NCBI GenBank assembly: GCA_002384765.1
Contig: DGBM01000260.1
Coordinates: forward strand, 1,944-13,991
Direction: 5' to 3'
Length of the DNA stretch: 12,048 bases
Origin: Demequinaceae bacterium UBA4004
GTDB taxonomy: Bacteria > Actinomycetota > Actinomycetes > Actinomycetales > Demequinaceae
Shown here: in pieces, positions 1-5,588 of the stretch
Layout: every line of letters begins with the position of its first letter
Position numbering within the stretch: position 1 is the first letter of the stretch
Position numbers and translations under genes: made by a program
Notes under the pieces: model-generated
The model's input: only the letters and a program-made list of their open reading frames with translations
Told to the model about the DNA's origin: nothing
The model's database searches: none

Positions 1-21
1 GTTCAAATCCTGTCCCCGCTA
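1..21 (+). tRNA. 3' end of a tRNA, probably tRNA-Met (partial)
   Basis: The window opens inside a tRNA. The T loop TTCAAAT is at 2-8, the 3' side of the T stem (CCTGT) at 9-13, the 3' side of the acceptor stem (CCCCGCT) at 14-20, and the discriminator base A at 21. The following bases are CAA, so CCA is not encoded, as is common in actinobacteria. The TTCAAAT loop and the CCCCGC acceptor strand resemble actinobacterial Met tRNAs, including the initiator type. The anticodon lies outside the window, so the identity is an inference from memory. No integrase or repeat marks it as an attachment site here. Confidence 0.75.
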
Positions 22-27
22 CAAGAT

Positions 28-57
28 GAGGCCCCCAGCCATGCGGCCGGGGGCCTC
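28..57 (+). terminator. Hairpin terminator after the tRNA
   Basis: An inverted repeat pairs GAGGCCCCC (28-36) with GGGGGCCTC (49-57). A single A-C mismatch follows, then three more pairs and an ATGC loop (41-44). It begins six bases after the tRNA end. There is no run of T after the stem, so it would be a U-tract-less terminator or a processing structure. Confidence 0.6.
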
Positions 58-183
58 TCGCATTCCGGAAGGCGTCCGGGGCGCGCGCCGGGCCGCGATC
101 GGGAGAAATGGCCCGCATCTATGTTGTTTCGCGGCGAGTAAGGTAGTCCCTCGTGCGCGCCGCGGGTCCGGCGTGCCGCGACC

Positions 184-188
184 GGAGG
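184..188 (+). promoter_or_regulatory. Shine-Dalgarno site of the first transporter
   Basis: GGAGG lies four bases before the ATG at 193 and decides that start over upstream in-frame codons. A weak TANNNT box, TAAGGT at 139-144, could be the -10 element, but I see no convincing -35 partner. Confidence 0.6.
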
Positions 189-192
189 ACTC

Positions 193-1611
193 ATGACCAA
201 CGCGGCCGCCCATCAGGTGGGCGCTGCCCGGACGGGCTGGTGGCACGGACGCACCGTACTCCTGATCGCCTTTGCGTTCTCGGTGATGGCCGACCCCGTA
301 TCCTCCGTCGCGTATGCCATCGAGGCGGCGCTGCGCGCGCTAGACGGTCGGCTGAGCCTGTTGCTTCCCGCCATGATCGTGGTGCTCGTCATCGTCGGGC
401 TGGTGGTGGCGTCCTACCATCAGCTCGTCGCGCGGTTCCCTGAAGGCGGCGGCGCGGCCGCTGCCACCGGAAGCGCCTTTGGTGAGGGTGTGGCCTTTGT
501 GCCGATGGGTGCGCTGGTGGTCGACTTCGTCTTGACCATCGCGATCTCGGTGTCCGCTGGCGCGTCGGCGATCATCTCCTACGTGCCGTCTCTGTCCCCC
601 TATCGCCTCTGGCTAGCCTTGGGGCTGCTGTCAATCGTGGGCGGGCTCATGCGCTTCGGCCACCTGGGCCGCGCGGTCTTTGCACTTCTGACTGTCGCGT
701 TCGTGGTGATGGCCGTGATCGTGCTCGTGACATCTGCGGGAGACGATGCCGTCGCCGGGATCGTCGTCGAACCCTCGCTGACGTCCTCCGCGCCGCTCAC
801 CGTCGCACTGGCGTTCCCGGTCGCGATGGCGCTGGCCACCGGCGTCGAGGCCCCCTCATCGGCCATTGCGCAATTGGCGCAATTGGACGACGCCGGGCGC
901 AGGTCATTCGGACGATGGGCGTTGTGGCTCACGCTCGGCATCGTGGGAGTACTCACCATCGGGCTCGCGGCCGCCGCCGTCCGCCTCGGGATCGGGGTGC
1001 CAGGCGAGGACACCACGTTGGTCGCCGAACTGGCGCGGGCGGCCGGTTCTCACGCCGTGTTCACCCTGTTTCAGGGAGCCACCGCGCTCTTGCTGCTGTC
1101 GGCGGCGAGCTCGTCTTTTCAGGCGGGGCCGGGTCTGCTGAAGGCGCTGTCGCGCGACAAGGGCCGTGGCATCTCCAAGCATGGCGTGCTGCCGTCGGTG
1201 TTCGGCACCACCAACGTGCATCACGTGCCGATCGTGGGGGTGCTGGTGTTCTATGGCGCCTCAGCGCTCGTCGTGGTCGCCGCCGGCGCGCGTGATCAGC
1301 GACTCGTGCTGTTCTACGCCGTTGCGGTGTTCGTGAGCTTCCTGATGGGACTGCTGGCCATGGCCACCTTCGCGTGGCGCGAGCGGCGCGTCGGCTGGGT
1401 GGTGCTCAACGTGGTGGCCGCCGTGGCCGTCGCCTTCACGCTGGTCGCCAACGCCCTGCGACCCGCTGCGATGGGCTCACTCGCGGCCACGGCCCTGGTG
1501 GGCGGCGGACTCTACCTCGCGTGGGTCAAGGCGGGTCGCCCGCGCGGCGCCTCCCATGCCGTTGCCGCAGCCGAGGCCGAGATCGTCGAGGAGGACGTGG
1601 TGGGCGGCTAG
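193..1611 (+). CDS. APC-superfamily transporter, KimA-like
   Basis: A 472-residue integral membrane protein with about 12 hydrophobic segments and almost no soluble part. It should move a cation or an amino acid across the cytoplasmic membrane. The first helix carries DPVSSVAYAIEAAL (residues 34-47). This aligns with the DALSSVAY stretch of the Bacillus subtilis KimA potassium/proton symporter, whose Asp and Tyr, seven residues apart, help bind K+; here they are D34 and Y41. Near residues 75-90 the pattern YHQLVARFPEGGGAA matches the YRQT..YPSGGGAY region of the same group. KimA is about 600 residues with a C-terminal cytosolic domain; this protein lacks that domain. The start is fixed by GGAGG four bases upstream of ATG. 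The stop codon abuts the next transporter. Substrate is uncertain: K+ is suggested by the motif, an amino acid remains possible. A 9-bp tandem duplication (868-885) encodes AQLAQL. Confidence 0.85.
   Translation: MTNAAAHQVGAARTGWWHGRTVLLIAFAFSVMADPVSSVAYAIEAALRALDGRLSLLLPAMIVVLVIVGLVVASYHQLVARFPEGGGAAAATGSAFGEGVAFVPMGALVVDFVLTIAISVSAGASAIISYVPSLSPYRLWLALGLLSIVGGLMRFGHLGRAVFALLTVAFVVMAVIVLVTSAGDDAVAGIVVEPSLTSSAPLTVALAFPVAMALATGVEAPSSAIAQLAQLDDAGRRSFGRWALWLTLGIVGVLTIGLAAAAVRLGIGVPGEDTTLVAELARAAGSHAVFTLFQGATALLLLSAASSSFQAGPGLLKALSRDKGRGISKHGVLPSVFGTTNVHHVPIVGVLVFYGASALVVVAAGARDQRLVLFYAVAVFVSFLMGLLAMATFAWRERRVGWVVLNVVAAVAVAFTLVANALRPAAMGSLAATALVGGGLYLAWVKAGRPRGASHAVAAAEAEIVEEDVVGG
868..885 (+). 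repeat. 9-bp exact tandem duplication (GCGCAATTG x2)
   Basis: GCGCAATTG occurs twice without a gap inside the first transporter gene, encoding AQLAQL in a cytosolic loop. It keeps the frame. It may be a recent slippage event or simply a repeated amphipathic turn. Confidence 0.6.
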
Positions 1612-1614
1612 CAT
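1609..1614 (+). promoter_or_regulatory. Candidate -10 box (TAGCAT) of the second transporter
   Basis: TAGCAT fits the actinobacterial TANNNT -10 consensus and ends six bases before the GTG at 1621, the spacing expected for a leaderless mRNA. Its first three bases are the TAG stop codon of the upstream transporter. I see no clear -35 element, and no Shine-Dalgarno sequence lies between it and the start. Confidence 0.45.
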
Positions 1615-1620
1615 TCACGC

Positions 1621-2880
1621 GTGGGCTCTCACGCGACGCCTGTGCGGCGACTCGGACTCGTCGGCGCAGTCGGTATTGGCGTCGGTTCGATGCTCGGCGC
1701 CGGGGTGTTTGTGGTCTGGGGGCCCGCCGCCCGCGCTGCGGGACCGTGGTTGCTGGTCGCGATCGCTCTCGCCGCCGTGGTGGCCGTCATCAATGCATGG
1801 TCCACATCGCTGCTTGCCGCGCGTCATCCGGTGGCGGGAGGGGCGTACACGTTCGGCAGGAGCGAGTTGGGGCCTGGGTGGGGCTTTGTGGCGGGCATCA
1901 GCTTCGTGGTCGGCAAGACCGCGTCCGTCGCCGCCATGGCGCTCGCGATCGGCTCCTACGCATGGCCCGCTCACGCGCCCCTTGTGGGCACGCTGGTGAT
2001 CGTGGCGGCGTGGGTCGTGAACGCCAGGGGAGTCACCCGCACCGCCGGCGCCACAGCCGCGATCACGGTGCTCGTGTTGGTGGGGCTGGCGATCGTGATC
2101 GGGTCGTCCCTCACCCAGCCAGCAGCGCCAGCGGCCGTCGCACCGCGCGACTCGATCACCGTGGCCTCGGTGGCATCCGCCGCGGCGCTGGTCTTCTTCG
2201 CGTTCGCCGGCTACGCCCGACTCGCCACCTTGGGGGAGGAGGTGCGCGACCCGCGGCGCACGATTCCCCGCGCCATCGCCATCGCCGTCGGTATCGTCGT
2301 GGCGGCGTACCTGGCGCTGGGGGCGGCGCTGTTGAGACGCCCGGGCGTCGATGCGCTGTCCGATTCCGCTGCGCCGCTGTCCCTGGCCGTGCCTGATGCC
2401 GCAGGGTGGGCCGCGGGTGTCGCACTTCTGGCGGCGGTCTCTGCAGCGGGCGCAATGGTGGCCCTGATGGCGGGTCTGGGGCGCACGGCGATGGCGATGG
2501 CGCGCGAGTCGGATCTGCCACCGGGGCTTGCCACCTTGGGGACGGCTGGCGTGCCGCAGCGCGCCGAGGCGGTAGCGGCGGCGGCGTCCATCGGGCTGGT
2601 GTGGTGGGGGAGCCTTGGCTTTGCGCTGGCAATGTCGAGCGTCGCGGTGCTGGCGTACTACGCGGTGGCGAACGCGGCCGCGTACGCCGCAGCGGGTCGC
2701 GACGGCGACGGTGCACGCGGGCTGCGGCGCGGCGTCCCGGCAGTCGGCTTCGCGTTATGCATCCTGCTGGCGCTCTCGCTTGACCTCGCGCCCACGGCGA
2801 CCGCCGTCGGGTGTGCGGTGCTTGCGGTGACCGTGCGCGCCGCCGTGCGTCGTCGGCGCGGGAAGAAACGTCGGCGATGA
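1621..2880 (+). CDS. APC-superfamily amino acid permease
   Basis: A 419-residue membrane protein with about 11-12 hydrophobic helices, of the amino acid/polyamine/organocation type, expected to import an amino acid or amine across the cytoplasmic membrane. The unwound part of helix 1 shows the family pattern GIGVGSMLGAGVF (residues 18-30). The other family hallmark, FFAFAGYARLATLGEEV followed by DPRRTIPRAI (residues 192-219), marks helix 6 and the following loop. The tail is strongly basic and presumably cytoplasmic. Start: GTG nine bases after the previous stop, with no clear ribosome site but a TANNNT box six bases upstream. A leaderless transcript or coupling to the upstream gene are both possible. 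Its partner is a KimA-like transporter rather than a paralogue of the same subfamily. The substrate cannot be read from sequence. Confidence 0.87.
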   Translation: MGSHATPVRRLGLVGAVGIGVGSMLGAGVFVVWGPAARAAGPWLLVAIALAAVVAVINAWSTSLLAARHPVAGGAYTFGRSELGPGWGFVAGISFVVGKTASVAAMALAIGSYAWPAHAPLVGTLVIVAAWVVNARGVTRTAGATAAITVLVLVGLAIVIGSSLTQPAAPAAVAPRDSITVASVASAAALVFFAFAGYARLATLGEEVRDPRRTIPRAIAIAVGIVVAAYLALGAALLRRPGVDALSDSAAPLSLAVPDAAGWAAGVALLAAVSAAGAMVALMAGLGRTAMAMARESDLPPGLATLGTAGVPQRAEAVAAAASIGLVWWGSLGFALAMSSVAVLAYYAVANAAAYAAAGRDGDGARGLRRGVPAVGFALCILLALSLDLAPTATAVGCAVLAVTVRAAVRRRRGKKRRR

Positions 2881-2946
2881 CGGAATCCCCGGCGTGTCCG
2901 CACAGCTTCGTGAGGGGGGCGGCAGGGAGTTGCCCAAGGCGGTCCG

Positions 2947-3135
2947 ATGAAGGCCGTGTGGAACGAGACGGTGATCGCCGCATCCGACGACACCGTGGTG
3001 GTTGACGGCCATCACTACTTCCCGCGCGACTCGATCGGAGCGCAGCACTTTCTCAACTCCCATGCGACGTCCAGGTGCCACTGCAAGGGCGTCACGGTCA
3101 CGCCGTCATGGCGGAGGCGCTCGCCTGGAAGCGAG
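2947..3135 (+). pseudogene. DUF427 family fragment, C-terminal half missing
   Basis: From ATG 2947 the first ~50 residues match the DUF427 family: MKAVWNETVIAASDDTVVV at the start, then GHHYFPRDSI (21-30) and CHCKG (44-48), the last corresponding to the usual CPWKG. The family normally continues for about 40 more residues with a YY...vdG...aWyYP..k...I.g.vaF pattern. None of this is present in any of the three forward frames. Instead the frame continues as VTVTPSWRRR and stays open, without a stop, right through the antisense of the DUF2505 gene to 3705. DUF427 proteins often end in a GVxV-like motif, so VTV could be the original C-terminus joined to CHCKG after an internal deletion; that is inference. 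A weak AAGG precedes the ATG. I place the end at the neighbouring gene boundary; a 252-residue product ending at 3705 is formally possible but unlikely. Confidence 0.6.
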
Positions 3136-3645
3136 TCATTTCCGGGAAGCGAGCCAGTTGTCGGCCTCCGCCAGCTCCTGGGGAAGAGCTTGCTGGATCG
3201 CGGAAGCGACAGCGCGTTCGACCATCTGCCCCACCAATGGCACCGAGGCCTGTACCTGCCCGGCGATGCCGAACGAGGTTCCGCCGTCCACGGGCGTCAG
3301 CACGACGGCGCCGCGCGCATGCCCGGGCGTGCCCGGAATCTCCATCGCGAACGTGCCCTCACGCCCAGCGTCTTCCCGCGAGTCATCGGGGGCGGCCCAC
3401 ACCTCGGTGTACCTGACATGAACCTGAGAGCCGACGAGTGCGCGGAATTCCGAGGGGATGGTGTCGGCCGGAACCGTGCGTCGAATGACGACAGTGAAGG
3501 AGCCATCATCGTCCTTGTCGACGAGCACGTCGCTACCCGCAGCGCCCGAGGCGCGCGCACGCTGGGCCACGAACTCCTCGTCACTCAACATGGCGACCAC
3601 ATCGTCGATCGACGCATCGAAGTGGTGCTTGTAACTGATCTTCAT
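3136..3645 (-). CDS. DUF2505 family protein (START/SRPBCC-like)
   Basis: A 169-residue soluble protein that matches, in length and pattern, the actinobacterial DUF2505 family, thought to adopt a START/SRPBCC-like lipid-binding fold. Visible features are MKISYKHHFDASIDDVVAML at the start, a central VHVRYTEVW strand (about residues 76-84), a GTFAMEIPGTPGHARGAVVL segment (95-114) and a C-terminal amphipathic helix rich in Ala, Gln and Glu. No enzymatic motif or signal peptide is present. The start at 3645 is preceded by a good GGGAGGAG ribosome site. An in-frame extension upstream to 3957 runs antisense to pdtaS and is not credible. It is divergent from pdtaS with 69 bp between start codons, and converges on the DUF427 remnant. 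No biochemical function is established that I can name. Confidence 0.88.
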   Translation of the reverse strand: MKISYKHHFDASIDDVVAMLSDEEFVAQRARASGAAGSDVLVDKDDDGSFTVVIRRTVPADTIPSEFRALVGSQVHVRYTEVWAAPDDSREDAGREGTFAMEIPGTPGHARGAVVLTPVDGGTSFGIAGQVQASVPLVGQMVERAVASAIQQALPQELAEADNWLASRK

Positions 3646-3667
3646 GGCGCCTCCTCCCGCTGTGCTC

Positions 3668-3673
3668 AGGGTA
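3668..3673 (-). promoter_or_regulatory. Candidate -10 box (TACCCT) for the DUF2505 gene
   Basis: Reading the minus strand, TACCCT fits TANNNT and lies 22 bases before the ATG at 3645. That leaves room for a short leader holding the GGGAGGAG ribosome site. The -35 region has no obvious TTGACA-like match. It sits back-to-back with the pdtaS box at 3703-3708. Confidence 0.35.
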
Positions 3674-3702
3674 TCGCGGCACCGAGTACCCGCGGCGCCT
3701 TC

Positions 3703-3708
3703 TAGGCT
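3703..3708 (+). promoter_or_regulatory. Candidate leaderless -10 box (TAGGCT) of pdtaS
   Basis: TAGGCT fits TANNNT and ends six bases before the GTG start at 3715. No Shine-Dalgarno sequence lies between them, so translation is probably from a leaderless transcript starting at or next to the GTG. The -35 position has no clear match. Confidence 0.5.
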
Positions 3709-3714
3709 TGGGCC

Positions 3715-5160
3715 GTGGCCACTTTGTCGGAGATCGCGCAGCAGTACGGACCCCTGCCCCAGGACGAGGCCGATTGGCTGTCCGAGCTGGTGGCCGACTG
3801 GCAGATCATTGCCGACCTGTCGTTTGCCGACTTGGTGCTCTGGCGCAAGGTCGACCAGGGCTTCGTCGCGATCGGTCACTGTCGGCCGTCGACGGGTCCC
3901 ACCGTGCACCAGGAGGAGGTGGTGGGGGTGAGGGCAGCCGAGGGTCGCATCGGTCACCTCGACACGGCGTTCACCGAGCGCCAGATCGTCGTGTCTCGGG
4001 AGCCGCGCTGGGACGAGACGTACGCCGTGCGAGAAGAGGCTCTCCCCGTGGTGATGCGGGGCCGCGTGATTGCCGTTCTCACCCGCGAGGCGTCGATGGC
4101 GGCGTTGCGTTCCTCAAGTCGCCTCGAGATCAACTACAAGGGCGCCGCCGACGACCTGCTGCGGATGATCACGCGCGGCGAGTTCCCCGTCCGAACGTCC
4201 GTGACGGGTCCCCGGCGGGGTGCGCCCCGTGTGGGCGACGGCGTGATGAGACTCGATTCCCAAGGAATCGTCACCTACGCCAGTCCCAACGCGCTGTCCT
4301 GCTTTCACCGTCTTGGGGTGACGGGGTCCTTGCTTCACCGGGCGTTGCCACGCGTCGTGAGCTCCATGGTCTCCGAACGAGGGCAAGTGGATGAGACCCT
4401 CGCCATGGTCACGGCGGGCCGGGCGGCCTGGCGCACGGACGTGGAGGCGAACGGAGCGGCACTGTCGTTGCGAGCCATCCCCGTCACCGACAACGGCAAC
4501 CGCGTGGGCGCCGTGCTGCTGTGTCGCGACGTGAGCGACTTGCGACGGCGCGAACGCGAACTCATTACGAAGGACGCGACGATTCGCGAGATCCACCATC
4601 GTGTGAAGAACAACCTGCAGACGGTGGCCGCGTTGCTGAGGCTGCAGTCCCGTCGCGTCGCGGCTCCGGAGGCGAAGGAGGCGCTCTCCGAGGCGATGCG
4701 CCGCGTCGCCACCATCGCGATGGTGCACGAGACGCTCTCGGGCACCCTGGACGAGCAGGTGCACTTCGATGACCTCGTGGCGCGCTCGGCCCGCATGGCG
4801 GCCGACGTCGCATCCCCCGGCGTTCAGGTCAAGATCGTGCGCGAAGGCGACTTTGGCATGATCCCGGCGCAATATGCGTCGTCGCTTGCCTTGATCCTCA
4901 CCGAACTCGTGACCAACGCCGTCCAGCATGGCTTCGAAGGCAGAGAACACGGCTCCATCACGATCTTTGCGGAACGGGAAGGCTCGACGTTGCACGCGCG
5001 GATCGCCGACGACGGCAAGGGGATCGCGGCGGAACCCAGTGGGCTCGGCTCACAGATTGTCCGCACGCTGGTCACGAACGAACTTCACGGTGCGATCGAA
5101 TGGCGCTCAATGAGGGGTGGCTCGAGCGTCGACCTCACCGTCACCGTGGGCGGCGACTAG
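3715..5160 (+). CDS. pdtaS: PdtaS-type cytosolic sensor histidine kinase (HisKA_2)
   Basis: A 481-residue kinase collinear with M. tuberculosis PdtaS (Rv3220c). Residues 1-150 form a GAF-type domain with the conserved DWQIIADLSFADLVLW (28-43) and CRPSTGPTV (56-64). Residues ~170-275 form a PAS domain with VTYASPNALSCFHRLG (186-201). The HisKA_2 dimerisation box contains REIHHRVKNN (291-300); phosphorylation is expected on one of H294/H295. The ATPase domain shows the N box ILTELVTNAVQHGF (394-407), DDGKG (432-436) and GLGSQIV (443-449). There are no transmembrane segments, so it acts in the cytosol. Known PdtaS proteins autophosphorylate and pass phosphate to PdtaR, an ANTAR-domain RNA-binding antiterminator; no pdtaR gene is in this window. 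Start: GTG 3715, where similarity to PdtaS begins, with a TANNNT box six bases upstream. It converges on whiB1 with a 16-bp gap, as in mycobacteria. Confidence 0.93.
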   Translation: MATLSEIAQQYGPLPQDEADWLSELVADWQIIADLSFADLVLWRKVDQGFVAIGHCRPSTGPTVHQEEVVGVRAAEGRIGHLDTAFTERQIVVSREPRWDETYAVREEALPVVMRGRVIAVLTREASMAALRSSSRLEINYKGAADDLLRMITRGEFPVRTSVTGPRRGAPRVGDGVMRLDSQGIVTYASPNALSCFHRLGVTGSLLHRALPRVVSSMVSERGQVDETLAMVTAGRAAWRTDVEANGAALSLRAIPVTDNGNRVGAVLLCRDVSDLRRRERELITKDATIREIHHRVKNNLQTVAALLRLQSRRVAAPEAKEALSEAMRRVATIAMVHETLSGTLDEQVHFDDLVARSARMAADVASPGVQVKIVREGDFGMIPAQYASSLALILTELVTNAVQHGFEGREHGSITIFAEREGSTLHARIADDGKGIAAEPSGLGSQIVRTLVTNELHGAIEWRSMRGGSSVDLTVTVGGD

Positions 5161-5176
5161 GTCACGTGGGATGCGG

Positions 5177-5431
5177 TTACTTGGCGGCGCGGCGAGCGCG
5201 GGCCGCGCGGCGCTTGAGAGAACGGCGTTCGTCTTCCGACAGGCCGCCCCACACGCCGGAGTCCTGGTTGTGCTCCATCGCCCACTGCAGGCACATCTCG
5301 CGGACCGTGCACGAGTTGCACACGGTCTTAGCCTTCTCAATCTGTACGAGCGCTGGCCCAGTATTTCCCACCGGGAAAAACAGTTCCGGATCGTCGACGT
5401 CAAGACATCCTGCGCGGTCGCGCCAATCCAT
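5177..5431 (-). CDS. whiB1: WhiB1/WblE-like iron-sulfur transcription factor
   Basis: An 84-residue WhiB-family protein. The four cluster-ligand cysteines are C9, C38, C41 and C47, in the pattern C...CxxCxxxxxC. They are followed by the diagnostic turn DSGVWGGLSEDERR (57-70) and a basic C-terminal tail, KRRAARARRAAK, expected to contact DNA. DPELFFPVGNTGPAL (14-28) closely matches WhiB1 of M. tuberculosis and WblE of Streptomyces. The spacing from C9 to C38 is one residue longer than in WhiB1. Family knowledge: WhiB1 holds a [4Fe-4S] cluster, reacts with nitric oxide, and binds region 4 of the primary sigma factor. The start is set by a GAGGAG ribosome site five to six bases upstream. Its 5' leader contains a terminator-like hairpin and an upstream ORF (see those entries), suggesting control by attenuation. 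The tail-to-tail arrangement with pdtaS supports the WhiB1 assignment over other WhiB paralogues. Confidence 0.93.
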   Translation of the reverse strand: MDWRDRAGCLDVDDPELFFPVGNTGPALVQIEKAKTVCNSCTVREMCLQWAMEHNQDSGVWGGLSEDERRSLKRRAARARRAAK

Positions 5432-5440
5432 GAGGTCTCC

Positions 5441-5518
5441 TCACAAAGAAAAAGGCGGCGACCTACTCACGGGTAGATTCGCCGCATCGTCGCGGTTCAC
5501 TGCTGACCATGTTTGCAT
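5441..5518 (-). CDS. Alternative overlapping upstream ORF in the whiB1 leader (25 codons)
   Basis: In another frame an ATG at 5518 opens 25 codons, beginning MQTWSAVNRDD. It spans the entire terminator-like hairpin and T tract and stops with TGA at 5443-5441, overlapping the GAGGAG ribosome site of whiB1. If translated, it would melt the hairpin and deliver ribosomes to the whiB1 start. It competes with the 15-codon ORF as the real leader peptide; neither has a good ribosome site, and neither may be translated. Confidence 0.25.
   Translation of the reverse strand: MQTWSAVNRDDAANLPVSRSPPFSL
5445..5485 (-). terminator. Terminator-like hairpin with T tract in the whiB1 leader
   Basis: On the minus strand GCGGCGA (5485-5479) pairs perfectly with TCGCCGC (5461-5455). 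After small internal bulges, CTAC (5476-5473) pairs with GTAG (5466-5463) around a six-base loop. The stem is followed by C and then TTTTTCTTT (5453-5445), a canonical intrinsic-terminator layout. It ends 13 bases before the whiB1 ATG and directly upstream of its ribosome site, leaving no room for a promoter in between. Any transcript reaching whiB1 from upstream must pass it. It could instead end minus-strand read-through from the FtsK-like gene about 460 bp upstream, but that does not explain why it abuts the whiB1 ribosome site. Confidence 0.7.
5463..5510 (-). CDS. Upstream ORF in the whiB1 leader (15 codons)
   Basis: An ATG at 5510 opens a 15-codon reading frame, MVSSEPRRCGESTRE, ending in TAG. 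It runs through the 5' arm and loop of the terminator-like hairpin, and its stop codon lies inside the inner 3' arm (GTAG, 5466-5463). A ribosome translating it would hold the terminator open. No clear Shine-Dalgarno sequence precedes it. Translation is inferred from position only; the peptide resembles nothing I know. Confidence 0.35.
   Translation of the reverse strand: MVSSEPRRCGESTRE
5482..5495 (-). promoter_or_regulatory. Candidate antiterminator hairpin in the whiB1 leader
   Basis: On the minus strand CCGC (5495-5492) can pair with GCGG (5485-5482) around a six-base loop. The GCGG arm is also the first four bases of the terminator stem, so the two hairpins are mutually exclusive. The stem is only four pairs, all GC, so alone it is much weaker than the terminator. 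Confidence 0.35.
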
Positions 5519-5527
5519 TGTTAACAA
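5518..5527. promoter_or_regulatory. Palindrome TTGTTAACAA in the whiB1 / membrane-protein intergenic region
   Basis: A perfect 10-bp palindrome lies in the AT-rich stretch between the two divergent genes. A second copy of TAACAA occurs at 5532-5537. Position and symmetry suggest a possible operator or promoter element, but I recognise no regulator for it, and no confident -35/-10 pair can be assigned here. Confidence 0.3.
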
Positions 5528-5588
5528 CAGATAACAAGAGTTGAACCCCGTGAAGTACCTCACAATTTCCGCAGAGAGGTTGGAGACT

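Noticed and set aside
1..60. tRNA 3' end as an integrated-element attachment site
   Set aside because: No integrase, no direct repeat of the tRNA end elsewhere in the window, and no change in gene character downstream.
3646..3957. An in-frame N-terminal extension of the DUF2505 gene
   Set aside because: It would run antisense into pdtaS. The ATG at 3645 has a strong ribosome site and begins exactly where family similarity begins.
4114..4995. A 293-codon open frame on the minus strand inside pdtaS
   Set aside because: It lies entirely antisense to well-conserved kinase motifs, and no family match is visible.
5541..5588. Earlier TTG (5541) or GTG (5550) start for the small membrane protein
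   Set aside because: ATG 5589 has a better ribosome site, and the extra residues are polar, in front of the first helix. Not excluded.
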